Assembly (NCBI GenBank): GCA_036747295.1
Contig: DAIOCN010000002.1
Span: 124,001-188,000 of the forward strand
Reading direction: 5' to 3'
DNA: 64,000 nt
DNA from: UBA4736 sp002404015
GTDB lineage: Bacteria; Chloroflexota; Dormibacteria; Dormibacterales; Dormibacteraceae
The translations under genes and the position numbers were made by a program. Positions 24,786 to 31,878 of this stretch are shown here, piece by piece. Within the stretch, counting starts at the first letter, position 1. Each line of letters begins with the position of its first letter. The notes beneath the pieces were generated by a model. That model was not told the origin of the DNA. It worked only from the letters and a program-made list of their open reading frames with translations, and made no database searches.

Positions 24786-25062
24786 CAGGGTGTTGAAAAG
24801 GGTCGGCGAGGGATTCGCCTGGGCGCCGAAGCACCGTCGGTTCCTTCAGGGCGACGTACGCCTGCCGGCGGTAGATCTCGCCGACCCGCCTCTTGAGCTC
24901 CGGGTCGCGGACGATCAGCCAGCGGGCCGGCTGGCTGCTGCCGCCCGGCGCGGCCATTGTCGCGGCCTCGATGAGCTTCATCAGGTCGCCCTCCGCGACG
25001 CCGCGTCGGGGGTCGAGACGGCGCATGGCGCGGGTGGTCCGGATCGCCTCCCCGAGCTCCAC
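24786..25062 (-). pseudogene. truncated nitroreductase-family gene (N-terminal remnant)
   Basis: The first about 90 residues look like a flavin-dependent nitroreductase: GTG start, then ELGEAIRTTRAMRRLDPRR, APGGSSQPARWLIVRD and KRRVGEIYRRQAYVALKE. Family members are about 190-210 aa and continue with further flavin-contacting segments that are absent here. Homology stops near 24790 and the open frame continues only as antisense of the permease gene. The GTG overlaps the stop of the kinase gene by one base, so it was once second gene of that operon. A deletion probably joined the remnant to the permease gene's 3' end; a misassembly is the alternative. Confidence 0.7.
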
Positions 25063-26003
25063 TAAAGCGGGCACTCCTGGCCGAAGCTTTCGCGGTATCG
25101 GGCTCCGAACTCGGCAAGGGTGTAGGAGTGCTCGACCGTGCCCGTCTGCTCGATCACGTAGGCGGCGGCGAGGGAAGCGATCCGCCCCGCCTGCTCGACC
25201 GGCAACCCGCGCAGCAGGCCGGCGACCAGCCCCGCCCGGTAGGCGTCGCCGGCTCCCACGGCGTCGATCTCCTGGCGGGCTGCGGCGGGCGGGATGCTGA
25301 CCTCGCCGCCGGCGTGGCAGATCCGGGAGCCCTCGCGCCCCAGCGTTGTCACCACGATCTCGGCGAGCTCCAGCAGGCCGGCCGGGTCGCGGCCGGTGCG
25401 CTGCTGGATCAGCTCCAGCTCGTAGTCGTTGCCGACCAGGATCCAGGCTCCGGCCGCGCCCCTCTCGATGTCGTCGCTGCTCATGTGGGGGAGCTGGTGG
25501 GCAGGGTCGAAGACCCAGGGGACGCCCCGCTCCCGACACTCGCGGACGAGCCGGAACATCGCGTCGGGGGCGTTGGGGCCCACGATGACGGCGGCGGGGT
25601 CGGGCACCGTGTCGTCGAGGCCGAGCATGGCCGCCCGGTTCATGGCGCCGCCGTAGTAGCCGGTCAGCTGGTTGGCGTCGAGGTCCGTGGTGGTGAAGCC
25701 GGTGGCCGTGTGCTCGTCCTCCAGGACGAGGAGCCCGCGGCAGTCGACGCCCTTCTCCTCGAGCCAGGCCTTGTACTCGGCGCCGTCGCCCCCGATGGTG
25801 GCCAGGACGGCGACGGGGTGGCCGAGGAGCGCCAGCGTGTGGGCGTAGTTGCCGGCGACACCTCCCTTGCGCTTCTCCATCGAGTCGACCAGGAAGCTCA
25901 GGTTGATGATGTGCTTCTTGTCCGGGAGGATGTGATCGCCGAAATGGCCTTTGAAGGTGAGGATGTAGTCGAAAGCCATCGAACCGGTGGCCACCACGGT
26001 CAC
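25062..26003 (-). CDS. PfkB-family carbohydrate/nucleoside kinase
   Basis: A 313-aa ribokinase-fold enzyme. The second PfkB signature is visible as DAVGAGDAY at 247-255, whose last Asp is the catalytic base, and the N-terminal glycine pair is in EKRKGGVAGNYAHTLALLG. The start VVATGSMAFDYILTFKGHF and the lid region resemble the adenosine-kinase-like branch, so a nucleoside substrate is plausible but unproven. GTG 26003 is preceded by TATAGT at six bases, with no ribosome site, so the gene is probably leaderless. A hairpin just upstream isolates it from the histone-like gene. Confidence 0.85.
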   Translation of the reverse strand: MTVVATGSMAFDYILTFKGHFGDHILPDKKHIINLSFLVDSMEKRKGGVAGNYAHTLALLGHPVAVLATIGGDGAEYKAWLEEKGVDCRGLLVLEDEHTATGFTTTDLDANQLTGYYGGAMNRAAMLGLDDTVPDPAAVIVGPNAPDAMFRLVRECRERGVPWVFDPAHQLPHMSSDDIERGAAGAWILVGNDYELELIQQRTGRDPAGLLELAEIVVTTLGREGSRICHAGGEVSIPPAAARQEIDAVGAGDAYRAGLVAGLLRGLPVEQAGRIASLAAAYVIEQTGTVEHSYTLAEFGARYRESFGQECPL

Positions 26004-26009
26004 GGCCGA

Positions 26010-26015
26010 ACTATA
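26010..26015 (-). promoter_or_regulatory. -10 element, leaderless start of PfkB kinase gene
   Basis: On the minus strand TATAGT ends 6 nt before the GTG at 26003. This is one of the clearest examples of the spacing seen across the window. Confidence 0.55.
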
Positions 26016-26023
26016 TGAAAGAA

Positions 26024-26046
26024 GGGGCGCCCGGTGTGGGCGCCCC
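26024..26046 (-). terminator. terminator of histone-like gene
   Basis: A perfect 9-bp stem (26024-26032 with 26038-26046) around GGTGT is followed, on the minus strand, by the T-rich run TTCTTTC. It lies 20 bp after the stop of the histone-like gene. Confidence 0.75.
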
Positions 26047-26065
26047 TCCCAACTGGTTGTTGTTG

Positions 26066-26644
26066 TCAGGCCGTCTTGCGGGCGGTGTTCCGGACCGTTG
26101 TCCGGACGCTGTGGGCCGCCTTGGTGACGCGCTTGCGGGTGGTGGTGGCCTTGGTCTTGGCCCTGACTGTCACGGTCGGGCGCTTGCGGGTCGCGGGCCT
26201 CGCGGTGCCGGTGCTGCGGGACTTAGCCGGCCGGGTCGGGGGCTCCGACGCGTTCTCCAGCCGGTTCAGCGTGCGCAGGGTCATCTCCAGGCCGCCGTTC
26301 AGGACCACGAGCGTGCGGTAGGCGACGTTGCCGACCAGGTCGCGCCGGCGGGCCGTGTTCTTGACCAGGCGGATGCCACTCAGGACGAACTTCTCCGGGA
26401 TGGTTCCGTCCAGGAACTCGCCGGTGGTCTCAACCGCCTCGCCCAGGTTCCGCTCGACCTGGCGCGTCACCTTCCGGTTGACGGGCTGGCCGCGGTCCTC
26501 GAGCTTGCGGATCTCGCGCCTGGCGGTGCTGACGGGGTGGCTGGCGGCGTCGACGATGCCGAGCACGGCGCCCGTGGCGGCGTCGGCCATCGTGGCCTCA
26601 GCCTGCTTGCTGTCGTTCTGGACGTCGTTCATCTGTACTTCCAT
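26066..26644 (-). CDS. basic-tailed (histone H1-like) protein
   Basis: A 192-aa protein in two parts. Residues 1-130 are mixed-charge and predicted mostly helical, with VSTARREIRKLEDRG and EFLDGTIPEKFVLSG; this part may resemble phasin-like or coiled-coil proteins. Residues about 135-192 are a Lys/Arg/Thr/Ala/Pro-rich tail (RPAKSRSTGTARPATRKR, then TKATTTRKRVTKAA) like bacterial H1-type DNA-binding tails. A strong ribosome site (GGAGAAGGAG) precedes the ATG at 26644, suggesting high expression. It probably coats DNA or granules. Not assigned to a named family. Confidence 0.7.
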   Translation of the reverse strand: MEVQMNDVQNDSKQAEATMADAATGAVLGIVDAASHPVSTARREIRKLEDRGQPVNRKVTRQVERNLGEAVETTGEFLDGTIPEKFVLSGIRLVKNTARRRDLVGNVAYRTLVVLNGGLEMTLRTLNRLENASEPPTRPAKSRSTGTARPATRKRPTVTVRAKTKATTTRKRVTKAAHSVRTTVRNTARKTA

Positions 26645-26718
26645 GGCTCCTTCTCCTCTGCTCAGAGGTGGTTGGTTTTAACTTACTGCGTCATTATGAC
26701 ACACTGCGCCAAAGGGCG

Positions 26719-27927
26719 TCAAGGCTCGCGGAGGCGCTCAATGAGGCGCTGGGCGAACTCCCCGAAGACGTCGTAGTGGGCCACCGGGCGGCGCTTCTCG
26801 GGCTGGATCCATTCCGGCCGCAGCCCGTACCGGCGGCCCCAGTCGGCCAGCTGGGCGCGCAGCCCGATGACGTGCAGAAAGGGCTTGTCCATGCGAAACC
26901 CCCGGGGCGAGCGCGTGCCGTCATAGGAGTCGAAGTTCCGGTGGACGGCAATCCCGCCGGCCTCCGCCCAGGCGATCGCCTCCCGGACCTGGCGGCGTTC
27001 GAAGTAGCGCTCGCGAGGGCCGTAGAGGGTGGCCAGCTCGAGCCCCAGGCGAGCCAGCTCCACCCGCAGCTCGGGCGGCTCGACCACCTCGACGGCAGCC
27101 CCGAAGGAGGCCAGAAAGGCTGCGGCCGCCTCTCGCGCCGGGAAGCCCAGGCGGACACTCGCCGAGTCGCCCGCGTCAGTCACGCGGTCGCCCGCCACAC
27201 GCAGCAGCAGCGCCCGCCCCGCGCCCTCGGCCCGCAGCCTGACATGGTAGTCGCTGCGTCCCGATCCCCAGTCCGCGGTCTGGTCGCGCCAGGCCCGGGC
27301 CAGGTCGAACCCGGGAGGCCGGCGCGCCGCTTCCCCCAGCGCCTCCGCCGAAACGACCCGCGAAAGCCGGAAGACGCGCTGCTGCCCGTCCACCAGCCCC
27401 AGCAGGTACCAGGTGCCCGCCTTGAGGACGAGGCCCAGCGGGTCCACGAGACGGACGACCAGGTCGGCCTCAGCCCGCCGGTAGGCCAGCCGGAGCCGGC
27501 GGTCGGCGAAGACGGCGTCCTGGACCGCCCGCAGATGGATCGGCGCGACGGCGCGGCGGCCCCAGCCCTCGGAATCCACGAGCAGGCGCTCGCGCATGCG
27601 CGCCACCCGCCGGCCGGGCTCGCCGGGCAGCGCGGCGGCGACCTTGCCCAGGGCGCTCTCCAGCGCCGGCCCCGGCGCCGCCGTAAGCAGCGACTCCACC
27701 TCGGGCTCGGTCAGGCCGGTCAGGTCCGTGCGCCAGCCCTCCATCAGCTCGATGCCGCCGCCGGCTCCCGGCTCCGCCCGGATCGGCACCCCGGCCACCC
27801 CCAGGGCGTCCACGTCGCGGTAGATGGTCCGCCGCGACACCTCCAGGCGGCCGGCCAGGTTGGATGCGCTCAGGCGGCCGTGGGCCTGGAGCAGCAGGAG
27901 CAGAGAGAGGAGGCGATCAGCGCGCAT
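26719..27927 (-). CDS. WYL-domain regulator with C-terminal DUF4031-like domain
   Basis: A 402-aa transcription factor. The N-terminal winged helix is RLLSLLLLLQAHGRLSASNL with recognition helix VSRRTIYRDVDALG. A WYL domain follows (GTWYLLGLVDGQQRVFRLSRV). Where such proteins normally end (LGLELATLYG, near residue 300) about 100 residues more follow, reading IAVHRNFDSYDG, RYGLRPEWIQ and AHYDVFGEF; this resembles the small DUF4031 fold (its HYD motif). The ATG at 27927 is preferred to a TTG at 27936 that lies inside the operator palindrome. It is divergent from an AlkA-like glycosylase gene. WYL domains of PafBC respond to DNA damage, so a repair role is plausible. Confidence 0.8.
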   Translation of the reverse strand: MRADRLLSLLLLLQAHGRLSASNLAGRLEVSRRTIYRDVDALGVAGVPIRAEPGAGGGIELMEGWRTDLTGLTEPEVESLLTAAPGPALESALGKVAAALPGEPGRRVARMRERLLVDSEGWGRRAVAPIHLRAVQDAVFADRRLRLAYRRAEADLVVRLVDPLGLVLKAGTWYLLGLVDGQQRVFRLSRVVSAEALGEAARRPPGFDLARAWRDQTADWGSGRSDYHVRLRAEGAGRALLLRVAGDRVTDAGDSASVRLGFPAREAAAAFLASFGAAVEVVEPPELRVELARLGLELATLYGPRERYFERRQVREAIAWAEAGGIAVHRNFDSYDGTRSPRGFRMDKPFLHVIGLRAQLADWGRRYGLRPEWIQPEKRRPVAHYDVFGEFAQRLIERLREP

Positions 27928-27932
27928 CCTTC

Positions 27933-27961
27933 CCAATGTTGACAGAAGGTGTCAACATTGG
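27933..27961. promoter_or_regulatory. perfect 12-bp inverted repeat operator
   Basis: CCAATGTTGACA and TGTCAACATTGG are separated by GAAGG, filling most of the 52-bp gap between the WYL regulator and the glycosylase gene. TTGACA hexamers occur in both orientations within it, so binding would block the -35 of both promoters. It is a strong candidate for autoregulation by the WYL protein. Confidence 0.8.
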
Positions 27962-27979
27962 CCGGGCAGATTCCACGAC

Positions 27980-28873
27980 ATGAAAACCTTCCAGATCCAG
28001 CCCGTCGGTCCCTACTCGCTCGAAGAGAGCGCCCAGTTCATCGGCGGCTGGGTGCGTCCCTCGGAGAACGGTTCGTCCGCCGCTGGTCATCTCCACCTGG
28101 CCTTCCTGACCGACGCGGACTGGAAGCCGGTCGGCGTCTGCCTGACCCAGGATGCCGCGGGCACCGTCCACGGCGAGGTGTTCGGGGCGGCGGAGGTCGA
28201 GGCCGTGCGCCACCAGGTCGCCCGCACCCTGAGCCTGGACGTCGACGGCAGGGCCTGGCCCGCCCTGGCCGAGCGGGACCCGGTCGTGGCCGTGCTGCAG
28301 CGGATGTTCCCGGGTTTCCGGCCGGTCAACTGGTCGGACGCCTACGAGGCAGCGGCCTGGTGCATCGTCTCCTCGCGCATCAACATGCGCCAGGCGCAGG
28401 GCGTGAAGGACCGGCTCTGCCGGGAGCTCGGTCACGAGCTCTCGATCCATGGGCACGCCATGTGGACCTTCCCCGCCCCGGAGAGGCTGGCCCGGCTGGA
28501 ATCGTTCCCCGGCCTGTTCGGCCGAAAGGTCGAGTATCTGACCGGCCTGGCTCGGGCCGCGCTGGCCGGCACCCTGGATACCGACAGCCTGCGCGCTCTG
28601 CCGGCCGACCAGTCGCTGGCCGCGCTTCGCCGTCTGGCGGGCATCGGCGAGTTCGGCTCCCAGCTGGTGAGGCTGCGCGCCCTGAGCGCGGTCGACGAGC
28701 TGCCGACGGCGGAGCCCCGAATGGAAGCGGCGGTCCGCAGCGCCTACGGGCTGCAGACCGAGCTGCGCGATGTGGCGGGCGATTGGAGCCCGTACACGAT
28801 GTGGGTCTGCGTCTGCCTCCGGCGGGCCGCCGGCGGCGCGGCCGGCATGGTGCACTCCCGGGCGTCCGGCTAG
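27980..28873 (+). CDS. AlkA-like DNA glycosylase, HhH-GPD fold
   Basis: A 297-aa protein of the DNA-3-methyladenine glycosylase II type. An AlkA-like N-terminal domain is followed by the all-helical core (AAAWCIVSSRINMRQAQGVK) and the helix-hairpin-helix LRRLAGIGEFGSQLVRLRAL near 215-234. In AlkA the catalytic Asp follows as D-x-F/L-P-x-x-D; here the aligned motif is DELPTAEPRM, with Glu245 at the catalytic position. Activity may be altered or lost, or Glu may serve. The start is ATG 27980; the frame is open upstream only across the regulatory palindrome. Divergent pairing with a WYL regulator suggests induced expression. Confidence 0.8.
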   Translation: MKTFQIQPVGPYSLEESAQFIGGWVRPSENGSSAAGHLHLAFLTDADWKPVGVCLTQDAAGTVHGEVFGAAEVEAVRHQVARTLSLDVDGRAWPALAERDPVVAVLQRMFPGFRPVNWSDAYEAAAWCIVSSRINMRQAQGVKDRLCRELGHELSIHGHAMWTFPAPERLARLESFPGLFGRKVEYLTGLARAALAGTLDTDSLRALPADQSLAALRRLAGIGEFGSQLVRLRALSAVDELPTAEPRMEAAVRSAYGLQTELRDVAGDWSPYTMWVCVCLRRAAGGAAGMVHSRASG

Positions 28874-28929
28874 GGGTTCGGCCGGAAAACCGGCCGAGGC
28901 TCCGACTGGGCTTTTCGGCCGGACCCCTA
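28872..28929. terminator. bidirectional terminator, nested inverted repeats
   Basis: TCGGCCGG-AAAA-CCGGCCGA (28878-28897) is a perfect stem. A larger inverted repeat pairs the region starting AGGGGTTCGGCCGGAAAA with the region ending TTTTCGGCCGGACCCCT, with few mismatches. It lies between the convergent ends of the glycosylase and helicase genes and could stop both. Confidence 0.6.
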
Positions 28930-31878
28930 GCGGCGGCTGGGACAGATCGGCCGGTAGCTGCACAGAAAGCAGGGCCGGTCGGCGTGCTCCGGCCGCAGTT
29001 CGAAGTCGCCGGCCCCGATCCGGCGGGCGATCTCACCGAGCAGCGCCTCGGCCGCCTCCGGGTCCGGCGCGACCTCGATCGCCTCCGCCTCCCGGAGGTC
29101 GAACAGGAAGAGCCGAGGATCTGGGTCGGCGCCGGGCAACAGGCCGGCGCGGGCGGCCAGGCCGTACAGCCGGAGCTGCGTGGAGTAGGCCTCGAGCAGG
29201 CGGCGGTCGAGGCGGGCATTGGTCTTGTAGTCGACGAGCGCGGTGCGGCCCTCGTAGCTGCAGACCCTGTCGACGACCCCCTTGAGCCGGGTCTGGCCCA
29301 GCCTGAGGTTGAACTCGACCTCGGCGCCCAGCGTGGGGGCAGACGCCAGCGGACGCGCCAGGTAGCCGGCCAGCATCTCCCGGCCCGCATCCGGGCCATC
29401 GTAGAGGCCGAGCAGGTCGCCGCCCGAGGTGTGCCAGGCGGCCAGGGCACGGTGGACCGCCGCGCCCAGGTCCGCGGCGCCGGTCCCCCGGGCCTGCCGG
29501 GGCAGCAGCTCGTCGGGCGGCGCCGGGACGCGCCAGACCTCGGCGAAGCGGTAGCGGACAGGGCAGACCTCGAACTGGTGCAGCTGCGAGAAGCTGAGGC
29601 GCAGCTCGCCCGGCGCCTCCGGCGGTCGTGCCGGGCCGGTCGCCTGGATGCGTTCCAGCCGGGCCAGCACCTCCTCCACCGCCCCGGCGTCGACCGGGGT
29701 GGGGGCTGCCGGGGGTTCCAGCTCGGGCAGCTCCGGCTGCTCGGCCTGGATCACGGCCGCGGCCTCGGGGTGGGCCAGCGCCCAGCCCAGGATCTCTCCG
29801 AAGTGGTCGTCGTCCTCCGGGCTGACGTCCTCGGCCGAGGCCTCGTCCCGCGTCGCGCTCACGTACAGGGCGTCCTGGGCCCGGGTCAGCGCCACGTACA
29901 CCGCCCGCCGGCGCTCCTGGCGCGCCAGCGCGAGCGCCGCCGCGCCCGGCAGGTTCTCGCGGAAGCGGGGATGCCGGTCGCCGCGCCACCACTTCATGAC
30001 GAAGCCGAAGCCGTCCGGGTCGAAGAACAGGCGCTCCGTGTCGCGCGGGTTGGGCGGCCGCACGTTGACCAGGAACACGACCGGGAACTGCAGCCCTTTG
30101 GCGCCGTGGATCGTGAGCAGCCGGACGGCATCCGCCGCCTCCACCTCGGCTTCACCGATGGGGATGGTCGCTTCCATGATGTGGTCCAGGTGGGAGACGA
30201 AGTCCACCATGCCGGCCAGCGCCGCGTCGCGCTCGAAGCGGCTGGCCATCCGGAAGACCTTGCGCAGGTTCATCACCGCCCGCGGGCCTTCCCGGGCCGC
30301 CCGCAGCTGGCAGTGGCGCAGGTAGCCCGTCTCCTCCAGCAGCCGGTTGAGCACGTCGGCCACGGTCAGGGCGTCGCGGGCCTCGCCCAACCGGTCGGCC
30401 ACCGCCAGCACGGCCGCCGCCCGGTGGGCCGTCTCGGGGTCGAGGTCCTCGGCCGCGCCCTGGTCGAAGCAGTCGCGCAGCCGCATCCCGCGGCGGTCCA
30501 GGCGGCGGCAGGCCAGCCGGTACATCGCCGCATCGTCCACCCGCACGACGGGACCCTGGAGCACCCGGACGAGGGCGCCGTCGTCCATGGGGTCGGCGGT
30601 GAGACGCAGCAGCGCCACCACATCCTTCACCTCCTCCCGGTCGAAGAAGCCGGAGCCGCCCGAGGTGACGTAGGGGATGTCGTGCCGGCGCAGCTCCTCC
30701 TCGAACTCGCGGGGCAGGTTCTTGACGGAGTGGGTGAGCAGCGCGATGTCGGAGAACGCCCGCCCGGCCTCGACCAGGCGGCGGACATCGGCGCACACCA
30801 GGCGCGCCTCGTGGCGGGCGCTCGAGGCCATCACCACCGCGGTGCAGGCGCCGTTCGAGCCCCGCGAGGCCAGCAGCTCGGGCTCTTCCGCGAACAGGGC
30901 GTCGCGCCGGATGAAGGCGGTGGCCAGGTCCAGGATCTCCTGGTAGGAGCGACGGTTGACCGTGAGCGGCAGCCGGTAGCCCGGGAAGCGGCTCCGGATG
31001 TTCTCGATCTCGGCGTCGCGCCAGCCGTAGATCGACTGCTTGGCGTCGCCGACCACCGCGACGTTGGCGAACCCCTCGGCGCCCAGGAGCTGGATCAGCT
31101 CCAGCTGGATCCGGTTGGTGTCCTGGAACTCGTCCACGACGAGATAGCGGAAGCGCCGGCGGCAGCGCTCCTGGAACTCGGGCACCCGCTTGAGCGCCGC
31201 GATGGTGGCCAGGATCAGGTCGTCGAAGTCCATCCGGCCCTCCTCCCGCAGCCAGGCCTCGTAGGCGGCGTAGATGTTGTGGAGGAGCTCGATGGCCTCC
31301 TTCTCGGCTTGCGCCGAGGGCTGACCGGCCAGGGTCTGGGCCTGGCCCGCGTGCATCCCCAGTGCGCGCTCCTTGAACTCGGCCGGCCCGATCCCGCGGC
31401 CCTTGAGCGAGAGCGCGAAGCGGGGGCCGTCCTTGATCAGGTCGAAGACCTCGGCCGGGTTCAGCGCCTCCAGGCCCTCCATCTCGACGCCGGACTCGGC
31501 GCCGCTGCGGAGCTTCGACTGCAGGCGCTCCACCAGCAGCCGCTGGTCGATGTCGTCCATCACCCGGATCTCGCGCGGGATGCCGACCAGGTAGGCGTGC
31601 TCGCGCAGCAGCCGGGCGCACACGCCGTGGAAGGTGCCGATCCAGGCCTCCTCCAGGGGGAGTCCGAGCTGGGCGGTGAGCCGATCGCGGAGCTCGGTGG
31701 CGGCCGCTTCGGTGAATGTGACGGCCAGGATGGCGTCGGCCGGGACCGCCTTTTCGCGGACCAGCCAGCGGAATCGCTCGACCATGGTGAAGGTCTTGCC
31801 GGTGCCCGGCCCGGCCGCGATCAGATGGGCACCCTCCGGTCCGGCGTGGGCGGCCGCGCGCTGCTCTTCGGTGATCAC
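28927..31878 (-). CDS. AdnB-like helicase-nuclease (UvrD-type motor plus RecB nuclease)
   Basis: A 983-aa enzyme with the SF1A motor motifs in order: AAGPGTGKTFTM (Walker A), YLVVDEFQDTN (II), GDAKQSIYGWR (III), LTIHGAKGLQFPVV (V) and VYVALTRAQDALYVS (VI). The C-terminal nuclease has VDYKTN as the catalytic D-x-K. A Cys in FEVCPVRYRF plus C970-x2-C973-x5-C979 form the classic iron-sulphur pattern of AddB-type nucleases. Start ATG 31878 overlaps the upstream stop (ATGA), so it is co-translated with the partner helicase-nuclease. Two adjacent motor-nuclease subunits are the hallmark of the mycobacterial AdnAB end-resection complex. Confidence 0.88.
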   Translation of the reverse strand: MITEEQRAAAHAGPEGAHLIAAGPGTGKTFTMVERFRWLVREKAVPADAILAVTFTEAAATELRDRLTAQLGLPLEEAWIGTFHGVCARLLREHAYLVGIPREIRVMDDIDQRLLVERLQSKLRSGAESGVEMEGLEALNPAEVFDLIKDGPRFALSLKGRGIGPAEFKERALGMHAGQAQTLAGQPSAQAEKEAIELLHNIYAAYEAWLREEGRMDFDDLILATIAALKRVPEFQERCRRRFRYLVVDEFQDTNRIQLELIQLLGAEGFANVAVVGDAKQSIYGWRDAEIENIRSRFPGYRLPLTVNRRSYQEILDLATAFIRRDALFAEEPELLASRGSNGACTAVVMASSARHEARLVCADVRRLVEAGRAFSDIALLTHSVKNLPREFEEELRRHDIPYVTSGGSGFFDREEVKDVVALLRLTADPMDDGALVRVLQGPVVRVDDAAMYRLACRRLDRRGMRLRDCFDQGAAEDLDPETAHRAAAVLAVADRLGEARDALTVADVLNRLLEETGYLRHCQLRAAREGPRAVMNLRKVFRMASRFERDAALAGMVDFVSHLDHIMEATIPIGEAEVEAADAVRLLTIHGAKGLQFPVVFLVNVRPPNPRDTERLFFDPDGFGFVMKWWRGDRHPRFRENLPGAAALALARQERRRAVYVALTRAQDALYVSATRDEASAEDVSPEDDDHFGEILGWALAHPEAAAVIQAEQPELPELEPPAAPTPVDAGAVEEVLARLERIQATGPARPPEAPGELRLSFSQLHQFEVCPVRYRFAEVWRVPAPPDELLPRQARGTGAADLGAAVHRALAAWHTSGGDLLGLYDGPDAGREMLAGYLARPLASAPTLGAEVEFNLRLGQTRLKGVVDRVCSYEGRTALVDYKTNARLDRRLLEAYSTQLRLYGLAARAGLLPGADPDPRLFLFDLREAEAIEVAPDPEAAEALLGEIARRIGAGDFELRPEHADRPCFLCSYRPICPSRR

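Noticed and set aside
24604..25062. Full-length nitroreductase
   Set aside because: The frame continues, but after about 90 residues it is only antisense of the ABC permease gene; later nitroreductase motifs are missing.
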